From contig NC_052509.1 in assembly GCF_014356525.2 (NCBI RefSeq), positions 35,129,913 through 35,193,912 on the forward strand: DNA of 64,000 bases, read 5' to 3'. The notes under the pieces were generated by a model that was given only the letters and a program-made list of their open reading frames with translations, made no database searches and was not told the DNA's origin. The position numbers and the translations under genes are program-made. Of this stretch, positions 1 to 10,160 are shown piece after piece (positions within the stretch are counted from its first letter, which is position 1; the number at the start of each line of letters is the position of its first letter). The DNA comes from Nilaparvata lugens (taxonomy: Eukaryota; Arthropoda; Insecta; Hemiptera; Delphacidae).

Positions 1-158
1 ATGATTGTAAACCCTGGCGATGCTGAACCTGGCAACGAGAATAGAGAGAGAGTCGACGTCACTTTTTCTGATCATCCTTTGAATTGCAACCCGGATAGCC
101 TCTGGCAAACATTCTTCAAAGATAATGAAGTACTGCTACAAATTGATAAAGACGTTAG
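1..158 (+). CDS. TBC1D13: TBC1D13 exon with arginine finger (window edge)
   Basis: Open in frame 1 from the first base. It ends at AG|GTGAGT, leaving two bases of an Arg codon that exon 2 completes. It contains the conserved stretch FKDNEVLLQIDKDVR just before the splice; IxxDxxR is the catalytic arginine-finger motif of TBC domains. The ATG at base 1 is probably internal, since residues expected before it in this family are missing from the window. Confidence 0.92.
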
Positions 159-257
159 GTGAGTAAAATTACTGTACAAATGCCAAGATATAGTATGGCT
201 AAAACAATTATTATATTACATTATAGCCCAAGTCTATATTCTAAATTATATTAATCC

Positions 258-488
258 CGTCAAATAGTCATTTTGCAGGAAACAGCCCTAAAAGAATTTC
301 TCTTGTCGGTTTTATATGTATTTTGGGGCGCTGAATTCGAATATGAAATTTTCTTACACGCCAGAGGGTGGCTTCACCGCTGAAACCCCCAAAACCCCCA
401 AATTGTGGGACTTTTCTCAATTTTTCCATTTTATTTCGAAACCCTCTGGTTTCTTGAGAAAAAGCATTTTGTACTCAATATTACAGAG
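258..488 (+). repeat. Intron repeat, direct copy 1
   Basis: A copy of about 230 bp of a dispersed repeat (GGAAACAGCCC ... TGTATTTTGGGGCGCTGAATTC ...), repeated directly at 598-830 and inverted at 1300-1515. A short ORF inside it also occurs in the inverted copy, so it is repeat-derived and not a gene. Confidence 0.8.
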
Positions 489-597
489 ACAGACCTAGTT
501 CTTGTGCCCGGGGAATGATACTGATTCTCCCGCACATTCTCATGTAATGAGATTCTTCAGATTAAAATACGTACTCAATTGATATCATCATAATAAC

Positions 598-1515
598 TCA
601 GTCAAATGGTAATTTGTCAGGAAACAGCCCCGAAAGTATTTTCTTCGTCGGTTTCATATGTATTTTGGGGCGCTAAATTTTAATATGAAATTTGCTGACG
701 CGCCAGAGGGATGCTTCACCCCTAAAAACCTTTAAAACCCCCAAATTTTGGGACTTTCCAAAATTATTTCATGTTATTTCGAAAACCTCAGGTTTGTTGA
801 GATAAAAAAATGCCTTAGAAAATTAAAGACAATAAAATTTCCAATAAATTGAGTGGTCGCGCGGGATTCTACGATTTCTGGTTTTTAAGCTACAAATTTT
901 CTAAAAAAGGGTATTTTTCAAAGTTTTTTTTTTTAAATTCTGGAATCTCACTTCTTCCAATCTATACAACTTAAGATTATTATAAAGTAGTGCAATGATG
1001 AGAAATCACATATCATGTGAAAGTACAATTCTGAACAGATTCCTCAGGAATTTTGAAATTATTTTATTTAGTAAAGGGGTGAGGAGGAATACTAGCAAAA
1101 ATAGAAAACGATGTCCCACATCCAAAATACAAAATTCTCATTTTTATATTTTTCAAGGCCTCCCTAACCAATCGAATCAATATTTTAGATCATATTGTTA
1201 TACAAGGGTTATGTTCTATCAGAATCAACTGTTAGATCCACCATTCAATTTGCCGCAACTTGAACCACTCAATTTATTGGTAATTTTATTTTCTTCAATT
1301 GTGTAGAGAATGCTTTTGCTCGAGAAATCAGAGGGTTTCGAAATAGAATGGAAAAATTGAGAAAAGTCCCAAAATTTGGGGGTTTCAAGGGGGAAGCCGC
1401 CCTCTGGTGTGTAAGAAAATTTCATATTCGAATTCAGTGCCCCAAAATACATACAAAACCGACGATAAAAATTTTTTTAGGGCTGTTTCATGAAAAATTA
1501 CCATTTGACTGGACT
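598..1515. repeat. Foldback (MITE-like) element in intron 1
   Basis: Arms of about 270 bp at 598-876 and 1240-1515 are inverted copies of each other. Both run from CAGTCAAATGGTAATTT to CCAATAAATTGAGTGGT. The spacer is AT-rich and non-coding. A long hairpin with no transposase fits a non-autonomous foldback element or two opposed copies. I saw no clear target duplication. Confidence 0.75.
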
Positions 1516-1570
1516 GTATCTAGTTTTCATGATTGTGTTATTTTTATGTGTTTATGTTTTTATTTTTCAG

Positions 1571-1727
1571 GCGTTTGTACCCTGAAATCTCGTTCTTCCA
1601 GCAACCCACCGAATTTCCTTGCCAAGCTATAGTACACAGCGAAGGAACCAAAAGACTGCACAAAAGAGTGCAACATTCAGTTCTCAAGTCGGCCAATGTG
1701 GTTAGGAAAGGACTCGGAATCACAAGG
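1571..1727 (+). CDS. TBC1D13: TBC1D13 exon 2 of window
   Basis: The acceptor TTTTTCAG precedes base 1571. The first base completes the split Arg codon, then RLYPEISFFQ follows, as in the family. The exon ends at AGG|GTAAAT in phase 0. It encodes the N-terminal TBC region up to a variable basic loop (LHKRVQHSVLKS). The next intron is 25.7 kb and holds the Polinton. Confidence 0.93.
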
Positions 1728-2143
1728 GTAAATTGCATTGACTCATTACATTTTTTATTCTAATACTGATCAATAACATATATATAGAATGACCCATATT
1801 TATTTGACCTTTGCTATAAGGTCGGTAGTGACCATAGGGCCTAATGATATGAAACCAAACTATACCTTTATAGATCCTATTAATAGATTTTCTAAACAAA
1901 TTACTTGTTGACAGAACAAAGATTATGTACAGAACTCTCCAAGATAGAAGACAGTACCTAACTGTCTTCAGGGTAACTGTTACCTGAGGACGAAAAATAC
2001 ATCAAGGAAAAATACAGAAAATTTACGTACCGGCTAGTGTGGTATCTAATCTGGTGTGGTATCTAATAGTTGAGATTATCAAGTGTTGTACTCTCGTTTT
2101 CTCCAGTTGGAAGACTGATTGCTTGATACAAGCAAGCTTCACT
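1728..2143 (+). other. TBC1D13: Intron 2, unique part before the Polinton
   Basis: Non-coding intron sequence. Nothing recognisable beyond the donor site at its start. Confidence 0.6.
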
Positions 2144-2441
2144 AGTAGTATAGAAATGGCGACTCTGGGACAACATGTACCAGACTTCTCCACCTAACCT
2201 AACCCAACAAAAAAATTTAACCTAACCTAACAAACCTAACCTAACCTAACCTAACCTCAAGGTCAAGGTCAATACTTCAAAACTTGAAAACTTGGAGAAA
2301 AAAACTTAGAAAAAAATAATGAAAAATCAAAAATAAATAAAAATTAATTAAAAAATAATAATGAAAAATCAGAAATAAATAAAAATCAATAAAAATAAAT
2401 CAGAAGGTCTCCCCCCCACTCTGGAGTGTATGTAGTATATA
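2144..2441 (+). repeat. Polinton left terminal repeat, outer part
   Basis: Matches the inverse of 24365-24741: CTGGGACAACATG, CAGACTTCTCCACC, then CCTAA units, AAGGTCAAGGTCAA, and a minisatellite of AAAAATAAATAA type (two units here, four on the right). The repeat resumes at 4584 after the inserted transposon. The first base is uncertain by a few bases. Confidence 0.85.
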
Positions 2442-3003
2442 CAGGGTGATTCATAATTATGGTAAAATATTTTAATATGTGATAGTAGAGGTAAAAATAA
2501 GAAAAAAAGTTCATATAAACATATATCCATAAACGCTTCATTGGCGAGCTATACAGGGTAGTAATAGATTTCACCCAGAATTTAGTTCCTCTGTTGAAAT
2601 GCACTGATGCTGAATTGTTTGGGGACTAGTTATTGGAAAACTTATGCTGGATTCAAATGGAAAAATATCTGAAAAATTGAATAAAACTAGTCTGGAAGCT
2701 GTAGTGTGAGTAGTTTTTAAGAAAAAAGTTAAAATATGCAAAAATTCTAAGGAGAAAAACATAGACTTCTACGTTTGATGCCCAATAACTTTCTTTAATG
2801 ATCAGTAAACAAATAATTTCTCGCAATAAAAATTGTAGAGAATTTAAATTCTGAAAAGAATTATGTAAGCTGTGTAAACTAAATTTAAATAAAAGTTGAA
2901 TAAAATGTATTCTTATGTAGTACATTCATTACACTACAAAAATTTGCTGTTTTATGAGGAGATAACTAATAACTCATAGGTTGTAGCTGATTGCAAATAA
3001 AAC
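2442..3003 (+). repeat. Long terminal inverted repeat, left
   Basis: Matches the inverse of 4012-4583 over its whole length with scattered differences, ending at GCTGATTGCAAATAAAA. Confidence 0.85.
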
Positions 3004-3247
3004 ATGGATTTTAATAACAGCTGTTTCAAAACAGCTGATTTATTATGTTTTGAATAAGAAAATATTTGAAAGAAATTATCAGCTGAAAATTATTTTCAGA
3101 AATATTTTAGCTCACTGTTGAACAAAAAAAAAAAAAAAACTGTAAGTTAGGCCCACTATAACTGCGCTGTGTTTTTTGTTTAATCTATTAACCAGTTATT
3201 CGTAACTATTCCACTTTGCTTTTGTGTTAAGTGTTAACTTTTGAAAA

Positions 3248-3938
3248 ATGGCAGGTGATCTTAGACATTATTCATACTCAGAATTAGCTGATATGCATTA
3301 AATGTAAGGAATGGGACACAACTGTAATAGTACTGAAGCAAGACGTTTGTATCAAGAGAACTTTCCTAACCAAGTATGTCCAAGTTCAAGGTTTTTCGCC
3401 ACTATTCATCAAAGTCTGTCTGAAACAGATTCTTTGATATCCAAAGAGCACATTTATGCAGGCAGACCCCGATCTACTATGACTGTTGAGTTAGAAGAAC
3501 AAGTTCTTAATGAAATTTATGAACATCCAGAGAAGAGCACGAGAGAATTGTCAGTGCAGTTTAATGTCAATCAATCTATTATTTGGAGGATACTAAAATA
3601 GCAACTAATACATCCATACCACCTCCAGAAAGTTCATACTCTATTGCCATGAGACTGTATTCCCTGTGCTGGTATTTGCCGATGGTTTTTAGTAAAACTT
3701 GTTTACCCAAACTTTTTAACAACTGTTTTATTTACTGGCGAGGCACACTCTACAAGAACAGCTATTGTTAACGTCCACAACCAACATATTTGGGCAGCTG
3801 AGAATCCTCATGCCATCAATCCCAATCTTTCACAACATCAGTTTTCAGTAAACATTTGGGCAACATTTTCAGGAATCATAGGAGATCATCTACTTCTGTT
3901 TGAGCTTCCTCCAAGGCTTAATTGCATAATCAACTAGT
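3248..3938 (+). pseudogene. HTH/DDE transposase remnant (DUF4817-like)
   Basis: An ATG at 3248 opens a frame (MAGDLRHYSYSELADMH) that is soon stopped, then continues as an N-terminal helix-turn-helix region (AGRPRSTMTVELEEQVLNEI, VNQSIIWRILK) of the kind annotated DUF4817 in insect transposases. After another stop, catalytic-core traces remain in the same area: LFTGEAH, where functional relatives have Asp in place of this Gly, and NVHNQHIWAAENPHA. The C-terminal half is missing. The copy cannot be active; its long terminal repeats might still be recognised in trans. Confidence 0.75.
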
Positions 3939-4011
3939 CTTTTGGTATAAGTTTAATGTCATTTAAATATGCTACTTTCATATAAAAAAATTTTTTCATA
4001 TAAAACCGAAT

Positions 4012-4583
4012 ATTTTATTTGCAATCAGCTACAACTTATGAGTTATTAGTTCTCTCCTCATAAAACAGCACATTTTTGTGGTGTAATGTACTACATAAGA
4101 ATACATTTTATTCAACTTTTATTCAATTTTAGTTTACACAGCCTTACATAATTCTTTTCAGAATTAAATTCTCTACAATTTTTATTGCAAAAAATTATTT
4201 GTTTACTGATCATTAAAGAAAGTTATTGGGCATCAAACATAGAAGTCTGTGTTTTTCTACTTAGATTTTTTGCATATTTCAACTTTTTTCTCAAAAACTA
4301 CTCACACTACAGCTTCCAGACTAGTTTTATTCAATTTTTCAGATATTTTTCCATATGAATCCAGCATAAGTTTTTCAAAAACTAGTCCCCAAACAATTCA
4401 GCATCCCCAAACAATTCAGCATCGGTGTATTTCACCAGAGGAACTGAATTCCGGGCGAAATCTACTACCCTGTAAAGCTCGCTAATGAAGCGTTCATGGA
4501 TATATGTTTATATGAACTTTTTTCTTATTTTTACCTCTACTATCACGTATTAAAATATTTTACCATAATTATGAATCACTCTG
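4012..4583 (-). repeat. Long terminal inverted repeat, right
   Basis: Inverse partner of 2442-3003. It is slightly longer because of the local tandem duplication near 4390-4420. Confidence 0.85.
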
Positions 4584-4740
4584 TATAGTGTTCACAACAG
4601 TGGGGGGGGGGGACCATCAGTGTTCAGTTAAGAGCCATACAGGACACATCTCACACATTCAGCTCTCTAGAACCTGACGTTTCAGCAAGACTTTGAGAAA
4701 AAGTATCCTAGGACACATGGCCGCCGTTTTGATCTTCAAT
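4584..4740 (+). repeat. Polinton left terminal repeat, inner part
   Basis: Continues the left terminal repeat after the TA-site insertion and matches the inverse of 24180-24335 up to GATCTTCAAT, where the two ends diverge. It includes a poly-G run at about 4601-4612 and the motif AGTATCCTAGGACACA. Confidence 0.88.
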
Positions 4741-5122
4741 AAAATATGTTCGATAAAAGTAGCAATGAATTGCTGATTTTTATTCCTCAAATCCTCTTCA
4801 CCCACATTTAGTAATGTAAGAAGAAGTGATCATTCTATAGAATATACAAGGAGCTTGAATATCCAAACAGTAATGAGATATCCTCTGGGTAGCATGTATG
4901 CTTTCAGATATGAATTCTAGAGTGTGATCAAATCATTGTATCACAAGGAATATTTTTTCCTAGTTATATTTAACATAATAACATTCCATAGTATTCAGTC
5001 AGTGTTCAGTCACTGTTCAGGGTTCAGTCACTGTTCAGTTAGTGTTCACTTACAGCTCACTAGAAGCTGCAATGAGCTTGGATATAGTTGTTAAAGTATA
5101 CATAATAAACAACAAGTAAATA

Positions 5123-5312
5123 GATATCCACCGTGGTGTAGTGGTTAGTACTTCTGCTTTCCATTCTAGAGGACTCAAGTTTGAATTATTCATAAGGACC
5201 CGGGTTCGAATCTTCATTGTATATATGGGGATGTAGAATGTTTGGTTAAGGAATGTAGGTAGGTAGAGTGTAGGTGTAATTGATTGTAAACCATTACACC
5301 ACGATGGATATC
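5123..5312. repeat. tRNA-like foldback element
   Basis: Opens with GATATCCACCGTGGTGTAGTGG and closes with the near-inverse CCATTACACCACGATGGATATC, 190 bp in all. The left arm contains an A-box-like TGGTGTAGTGGTTAG, and GGGTTCGAATC (5202-5212) is a good B box. This looks like a tRNA-derived SINE head that has acquired terminal inversion. No full cloverleaf can be drawn. Confidence 0.55.
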
Positions 5313-5693
5313 TTTTGTTGAAATAACTTTTTTCAACTATGATTCAACAGGAAAGTTTTCATGTTTCAACTGGTCTGTATGACATCATAATAGCCAAGTG
5401 ATAAGGAAGTTGTTGAATAATAACGAAAATGTGCAAGTATATAGTATTCATTATCAAATCTCAATTATTGAAAAGAATATACAAATGAAACAGCTTCTTT
5501 TCTCTTGTATAATCATCGGTCCTATGATACCTCTCAGCTGACGACCAAACAGAGAAAAGTGGTGGTGGGGATAACTTTTCCTGTTTCAACAGGTCTATGA
5601 TGATGTCACCCCATCATGACTCACTTCTCAATTCCTCGTTATCATTAGTAGGAAGAAGTATCATATTCTATATAATTTGAGTCTAAACATAAG

Positions 5694-5762
5694 TCCTCTA
5701 TGGTGTAGTGGTTAGCATGTCAGCTTTCCAAGTTGGAGGTTCCAGGTTCGAATCCAAGGCGG
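5694..5762 (+). repeat. tRNA-like sequence (SINE head or tRNA relic)
   Basis: TGGTGTAGTGGTTAGCAT (A box) and GGTTCGAATCC (B box) lie at tRNA spacing, with a plausible anticodon loop TTTCCAA. The acceptor stem and outer T-stem do not pair, so a working tRNA is unlikely. It shares its head with the element at 5123. Confidence 0.55.
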
Positions 5763-5878
5763 TAAAGGTAAGTATTAAAGGTCAGTATCAACAGAACCAG
5801 AAGATATATTTTTTTGTATGTAGTGGGTAGAGAAGAGAAAACAATATTTTTATTCTTCCCATATGCATTTATTTTCCA

Positions 5879-6359
5879 TTATAAAACAGTATATATATTA
5901 GTCATTGAAAATCCTCTTCTATATTTTGTGGTCTCCTGATAGACCTCTGCCGACCTTTCCTCTTGTTCTGAAATGCTGCATACTCCATCAGTTTGTACAG
6001 TATCCCAAAAAGCAGCACTGTAGATAGATATTAGTAGAGCAGGGTCTCCTGAACAGCCCTCAGTAACTCTAAATCTCTTCACACATCCATCATCTCTGCA
6101 GTATGAGAATCCTGCAAAGGTTATCTTCCTGTTGTTGCTGATAAGAGTTAGACTCTTGGTCACCGCATTCAAATTCACACCAATACTTTCGAGATGAACA
6201 ATCATTAAAGATCAATTCAATCTTGACATCCTCATTTCACCAATTATAGACTTTATCCAATTTTACAACAGCTACTTCACTATACTTGAGACTGTAGATA
6301 GTATCCATAGCTACTCGTTGGCTATCGCCAAACAGAACATAACCTTTAAAGTATGACAT
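5879..6359 (-). pseudogene. Polinton small protein, unknown, broken
   Basis: An ATG at 6359 opens a frame (MSYFKGYVLFGDSQRVAMDT) that stops near 6236. Reading continues in another frame from about 6205 to 5879 (KRFRVTEGCSGDPALL ...). Its place as the last gene before the left end, on the same strand as the capsid genes, suggests one short Polinton gene with a frameshift. Two separate small genes cannot be excluded. I do not recognise the family. Confidence 0.45.
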
Positions 6360-6588
6360 TGTTAACAGTTAGCAATTGACTGATGTTCGAGAGACAATCA
6401 TCTCCACTTATATATAGCCTATAATGATGGTGGTGGGGGAAAAAGTGAATGATAAAACAGTAAATTGAATCAAATGTTTATTTATTGACATGAAAAGGTT
6501 ATGACAAAAATATCTATCTTCCAGCATTGTCTTCATAATCCAATCATGGGTTGAGTTCACAATATTGAGTGTGCAGAGTAGTGGTGCA

Positions 6589-6784
6589 TCCATAGGCTCC
6601 TTCCTTGATCCAGTCACCTTCTTCCACACAGACTCCACATAGTTGAGTAGGTAATGCTATGGGCAGTAGCTTCCATGTCCAGCTTCCATGTCCATAGGCT
6701 CCTTCCTTGATCCAGTCACCTTCTTCCACACAGACTCCACATAGTTGAGTAGGTAATGCTATGGGCAGTAGCTTCCATGTCCAG
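6589..6784. repeat. 102-bp tandem duplication
   Basis: Bases 6589-6690 repeat almost exactly from 6691 to about 6784, starting TCCATAGGCTCCTTCC in both. The duplication lies at and beyond the 3' end of the 243-residue ORF, whose last residues (GHGSYCP) come from it. The near identity means it is recent, later than the decay of the neighbouring genes. Confidence 0.9.
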
Positions 6785-7490
6785 CGCTAGTCCTCAACAA
6801 TTCCTTCAGGCTCAGTATCTTGTAGTAGAGATAGGGTGATGTCAAGTCGACATACTCTATATTCTCCTTATCATCCAGCTGCAGCAGCTTGTCCAATAGA
6901 GCAATTGTGTCATATCCATAGACAAAGATCTTGATTGACTGTCCCAAGTTGCTGTCAGCCAGCCATCGTCCAATCATATTGGTTTCATATTGGCAAACAA
7001 TTGGTTTCAGAGCTTTGTAGGGAAGATGTTGTTGACCGGCTGTTTTGACCGACCATCTTAGTACATGTTTAGCTTGATGTAGACTATTGTTGTCAAGCAC
7101 CGCCCTAGCTTTCAACAGCATATCTGGGTAGGGTGGCTTGAAAAAGTAGTGATGAGTTGTTACATGATAATTATCATCACGTTCCAGTACTGCCATCTCC
7201 TTCACAATGAAATCATGACACAGTCCTTCAAATCCTTGGAAGTTTATCAGGTAGAGTGGTAGTGGACCGAAAATGTTGCTAGCTCTTCTCGGTGTAAATG
7301 TTGCAAAGTTGTCTCCACTACAGTCCTCAAATACCACGCCATCATCAGAAGCAGTATGTAGGTCTGTAGTACTTGTAGAAGCATCCTTCATCAACGGTTT
7401 GTCTAACACATCCTCTCCTTCACTTATCTCTCCATCTTCCCTAGTAGGGAAGGTAACAGTAGCCAACTTGAACATGACTGTATCACTCAA
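6759..7490 (-). CDS. Polinton accessory protein, 243 aa, uninterrupted
   Basis: One of only two long intact frames in this Polinton. The N-terminal 60 residues are acidic and Ser/Thr-rich. The rest holds the blocks NIFGPLPLYLINFQGFEGL, FIVKEMAVL (about residues 92-100), HYFFKPPYP (about 111-120) and YKILSLKELL. The FIVKE...HYFFKPP pattern recalls a recurrent, uncharacterised insect protein family often found beside transposon and virus genes; that is memory, not a search. It lies directly downstream of the major capsid gene on the same strand. The real stop may have been further on before the 102-bp duplication. I assign no function. Confidence 0.65.
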   Translation of the reverse strand: MSDTVMFKLATVTFPTREDGEISEGEDVLDKPLMKDASTSTTDLHTASDDGVVFEDCSGDNFATFTPRRASNIFGPLPLYLINFQGFEGLCHDFIVKEMAVLERDDNYHVTTHHYFFKPPYPDMLLKARAVLDNNSLHQAKHVLRWSVKTAGQQHLPYKALKPIVCQYETNMIGRWLADSNLGQSIKIFVYGYDTIALLDKLLQLDDKENIEYVDLTSPYLYYKILSLKELLRTSAGHGSYCP

Positions 7491-7544
7491 CGCTTGTTAT
7501 ATTCTCTCGTTGAAATGAACTATAACGTTTTATATTCTCTCTAT

Positions 7545-8688
7545 GCTGACTACTAGACCAGTCAATGGTCGGTACTCTTTGATCATTTCATGAATCATTA
7601 GGCAGTAGGCTCATGTATTGGCGGGTATGTTGGCAGTAGCTTCAAACACAATCCTCACATTGACACTTCCAGTTTTGAGTGATTCATTTTGGCAGGAGCA
7701 ATCGAAAGCAAACAACATTATATTATCAGTGCTTATAGCTCCTGTTTCAAGCAGAGGGTTAGATGAGCGAGCATTATTATGATTGTAGACTCCATTGAAA
7801 GCTGCATACATGTTGTAGACACAATTATCATCACCATCAATGCTCTCATACGGGTATTATTTGTTGTTTAAAAACATTCGAATATCCTTCATACTACACT
7901 TGTCAAATTTTGAACTGTTAGCTGCTGCTACACCTCGTCTTGCAGTCTGCAGGCCAACTACAATGTAGCGTGGCTTCTCATGCTGAGTTGTTGACTTGAC
8001 AGTCCATGTATGTTTTGTAGTTTGTCGAAATGGTATACTGATTGGTGTGTCATTCTGCACAATCTGTAGCATATGCATTCTTACATCATCAGCCACTTCT
8101 AAATATGGCATTCTCTACAAAAGCTTTGTGATTGTAATATTAGCACTGGCAACACTCACACAGTCATTGAAATTAGGGCTACATCTCAACACCAGCTCTT
8201 GTTTCACATTCAACAGAATCTGTCTTTAGTCTTCGGCAAAGCCCAGCAGGTATCATAGAGGTACATCCATCAACAAAATTGGCAAAACCAGTGGTTGAAC
8301 TAAACTTGTAGCCGGCTGCTTCCATCTTGCTGCGTTCATCTCGCTCGAATGTCACAGCATTCTTCATCAGGCTGGTGATACCCGGATTATGTATGCTGTC
8401 CACCTCCACACCATTGATTTCATAACATATCTCTGAAAACAGATTGGCAAAGAATCCAGATACACACAATGTTCCAGCCACAGCAGCGTCAGCAGCTCCA
8501 AGCACTGTATACTCCAGATGTAGATAGCTCTTGGATGGCAGTGTGTAAATGTCCTGTTACTGGATTGGTATCCTCAATTCATCGTTGGCATTGAAGCTTG
8601 TGGTATAGGGGGCATGAGAGTGGTACTCATAGCCAATGATACTGGTGTCCAATGAAGGTCCATTCCTTGTCACATCCAAAACTCCCAT
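7545..8688 (-). pseudogene. Polinton major capsid protein, PY type (double jelly roll)
   Basis: The ATG at 8688 starts MGVLDVTRNGPSLDTSIIGY, the N-terminus typical of Polinton capsid genes. Further blocks are FANLFSEICYEINGVEVDSI (about 8390-8450), RRGVAAANSSKFDKC (about 7890-7940) and CVYNMYAAFNGVYNHN (about 7750-7830). Known Polinton PY proteins form the double-jelly-roll capsid. Here at least one in-frame stop (near 8559) and several frameshifts break the gene. The end is set by similarity at about 7545 and is approximate. It follows the minor capsid gene and precedes the accessory ORF on the same strand. Confidence 0.82.
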
Positions 8689-8690
8689 TG

Positions 8691-9817
8691 CTAATGTTGT
8701 CTCACTTGGCAGCCTCTTTCCTTTAGATAGTTAATGCTCCTCAACGTTAACCTCACAGAGGTTGAATGTTGAATGACACATTTTGCATTAGCACTCCTTT
8801 TATCTATTTTTCTAGGTTCTGGACCGCCCTCCATGGGAGAAATTGCCACCTCCACATCCAATCCCTGATTCCACTTTGAGAATAATAGCACCATCCCACT
8901 TATGCTGTCTCAAATGCAGAGTAATATTAATCTCCTCACCTCTATTATTTATCAGACGTCCGTTCTCATCAACAACCTCCAACATAATGTTACCAATCTG
9001 CTTGATGTCCACAGGTAAATAGATTACATTCTGCAGAGTTACAATCATTTTATACCCTGGATCAACATCTGGGTAAAACTCATAGATCACCTGATCCTTG
9101 GCCCCATTCAAATAGGATCCACCCACAATGTTACACTTTATATGTAGTACATTAGGTCTATTGATTTATACTGTATAATCGCCTTTAGCCTCCTTGTTGG
9201 CTTCTACAACTCGTTTATCACTAAATCCCAACAAACGTCCTATTGAATTGGCTGGACTGAAATCTAACTTGGCATTGCTCAGAACTGAACATTTCAAGGT
9301 CGATGGATCGACAGCCAATGAGAACTGTATGCTTCGGTTATGTAACCTAGCTCTAAGCAGAGTGGCAATAGTTTGAAATTCAAAACTGCCCTCTGGTAAT
9401 GATATATGCTGGAGATCTGACCCAAATTCAGCACTTGTATCCAGCATCACCTTGGATACAATATCCTCTTTTTTCTTCTCTTCTTCTTCCACTCCAATCT
9501 TCCATCTATTACCTCTGGTTCCAACATTATGTACATAACCATACCAATGATTACCAATTGATATTTGAATTGTCAACTGATGTTAGCTCCTGATGTGTCA
9601 GTGCCGGGTCAGTTGTCGCTGATTTCTTCACAATATAATTTGACAGTTTTGGCGCATGGTAGTGCAGTGTATTGTTGTAGCCTGCCTCAACATTTGGTAT
9701 TGAATTACAGCTGGTGAAGCTGATAAGACCAACCTCCCATCCACCAGTGCTTGTATCAAGAGGCAGGTAAAAGTCGCTTTTCAGCACAGAAGTATTACTT
9801 CCAAAGCAGAGCATCAT
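8691..9817 (-). pseudogene. Polinton minor capsid protein, PX type
   Basis: The start is at 9817 (MMLCFGSNTSVLKSDFYLPL). Successive blocks in shifting frames are WEVGLISFTSCNSIPN, IGRLLGFSDKRVVEA, then NVIYLPVDIKQIG and INNRGEEINITLHLRQHKWDG. These are the landmarks of PX, the single-jelly-roll (penton-like) capsid protein of Polintons, usually about 330-360 residues. Frames change near 9560 and 9150 and the C-terminal part is scrambled. Twelve bases upstream of the ATG lies the target duplication of the inserted LINE, so any promoter is now separated by 4.7 kb. Confidence 0.8.
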
Positions 9818-9828
9818 GGTCTTGACTG

Positions 9829-9842
9829 CTTAATGTACTATT
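9829..9842. repeat. LINE target-site duplication, 3' side
   Basis: CTTAATGTACTATT, identical to 14516-14529, directly next to the TTCTA-type tail. Confidence 0.92.
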
Positions 9843-10160
9843 AGAATAGAATAGAATAGAAAATATATTTATTGATACAAGAAAAAACATAACATGACAT
9901 TCAATCAATAATAATTTGATGATTACACAAATATATATATTATGACATGACCTGTTGGTCGTCTGCCAAGTTGAGCTATTTTATTGATTTAAAATTTACA
10001 TGCAAGTATTTGAAATTGAATTTTATCCAATTTGAAAAATTCTAAATTTTAAACAATTTTGGAATCAATCAACCAAAGAGATCATGGCAACAAAAGTATT
10101 ACATATGAAATTACATTATACTACATATGCAGGAGTAAAAAAAGAAAAGCAGTGAAACCA

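Larger units (their letters stand above)
2442..4583 (+). mobile_element. TA-target DDE transposon in Polinton terminal repeat
   Basis: Begins CAGGGTGATTCATAATTATGG and ends with its inverse, flanked by TA at 2440-2441 and 4584-4585. Inverted repeats of about 565-570 bp (2442-3003 and 4012-4583) surround a decayed transposase ORF (3248 onward). TA duplication and the DDE/HTH protein place it in the Tc1/mariner-IS630 group, although such long terminal repeats are unusual there. The right arm has a small tandem duplication (CCCAAACAATTCAGCAT, about 4387-4420). It inserted after the Polinton, since it splits the Polinton end. Confidence 0.88.
4741..5878. other. Polinton left interior, non-coding
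   Basis: Between the left terminal repeat and the first gene there is no convincing ORF. It holds short repeats of CAGTGTTCAGTCACTGTTCAG type near 4998-5040 and two tRNA-like segments, listed separately. Confidence 0.6.

Noticed and set aside
316..1763. Small proteins in intron 1
   Set aside because: The frames lie in copies of one dispersed repeat or overlap the TBC1D13 exon in another frame. No protein landmarks.
2138..2150. A 6-bp Polinton target duplication
   Set aside because: Several alignments of the outer ends are possible and none gave a matching 6-mer beyond both ends.
5694..5762. A functional tRNA gene, anticodon TCC
   Set aside because: A and B boxes and an anticodon loop are present, but the acceptor and outer T-stem bases do not pair. 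A tRNA-like relic is more likely.
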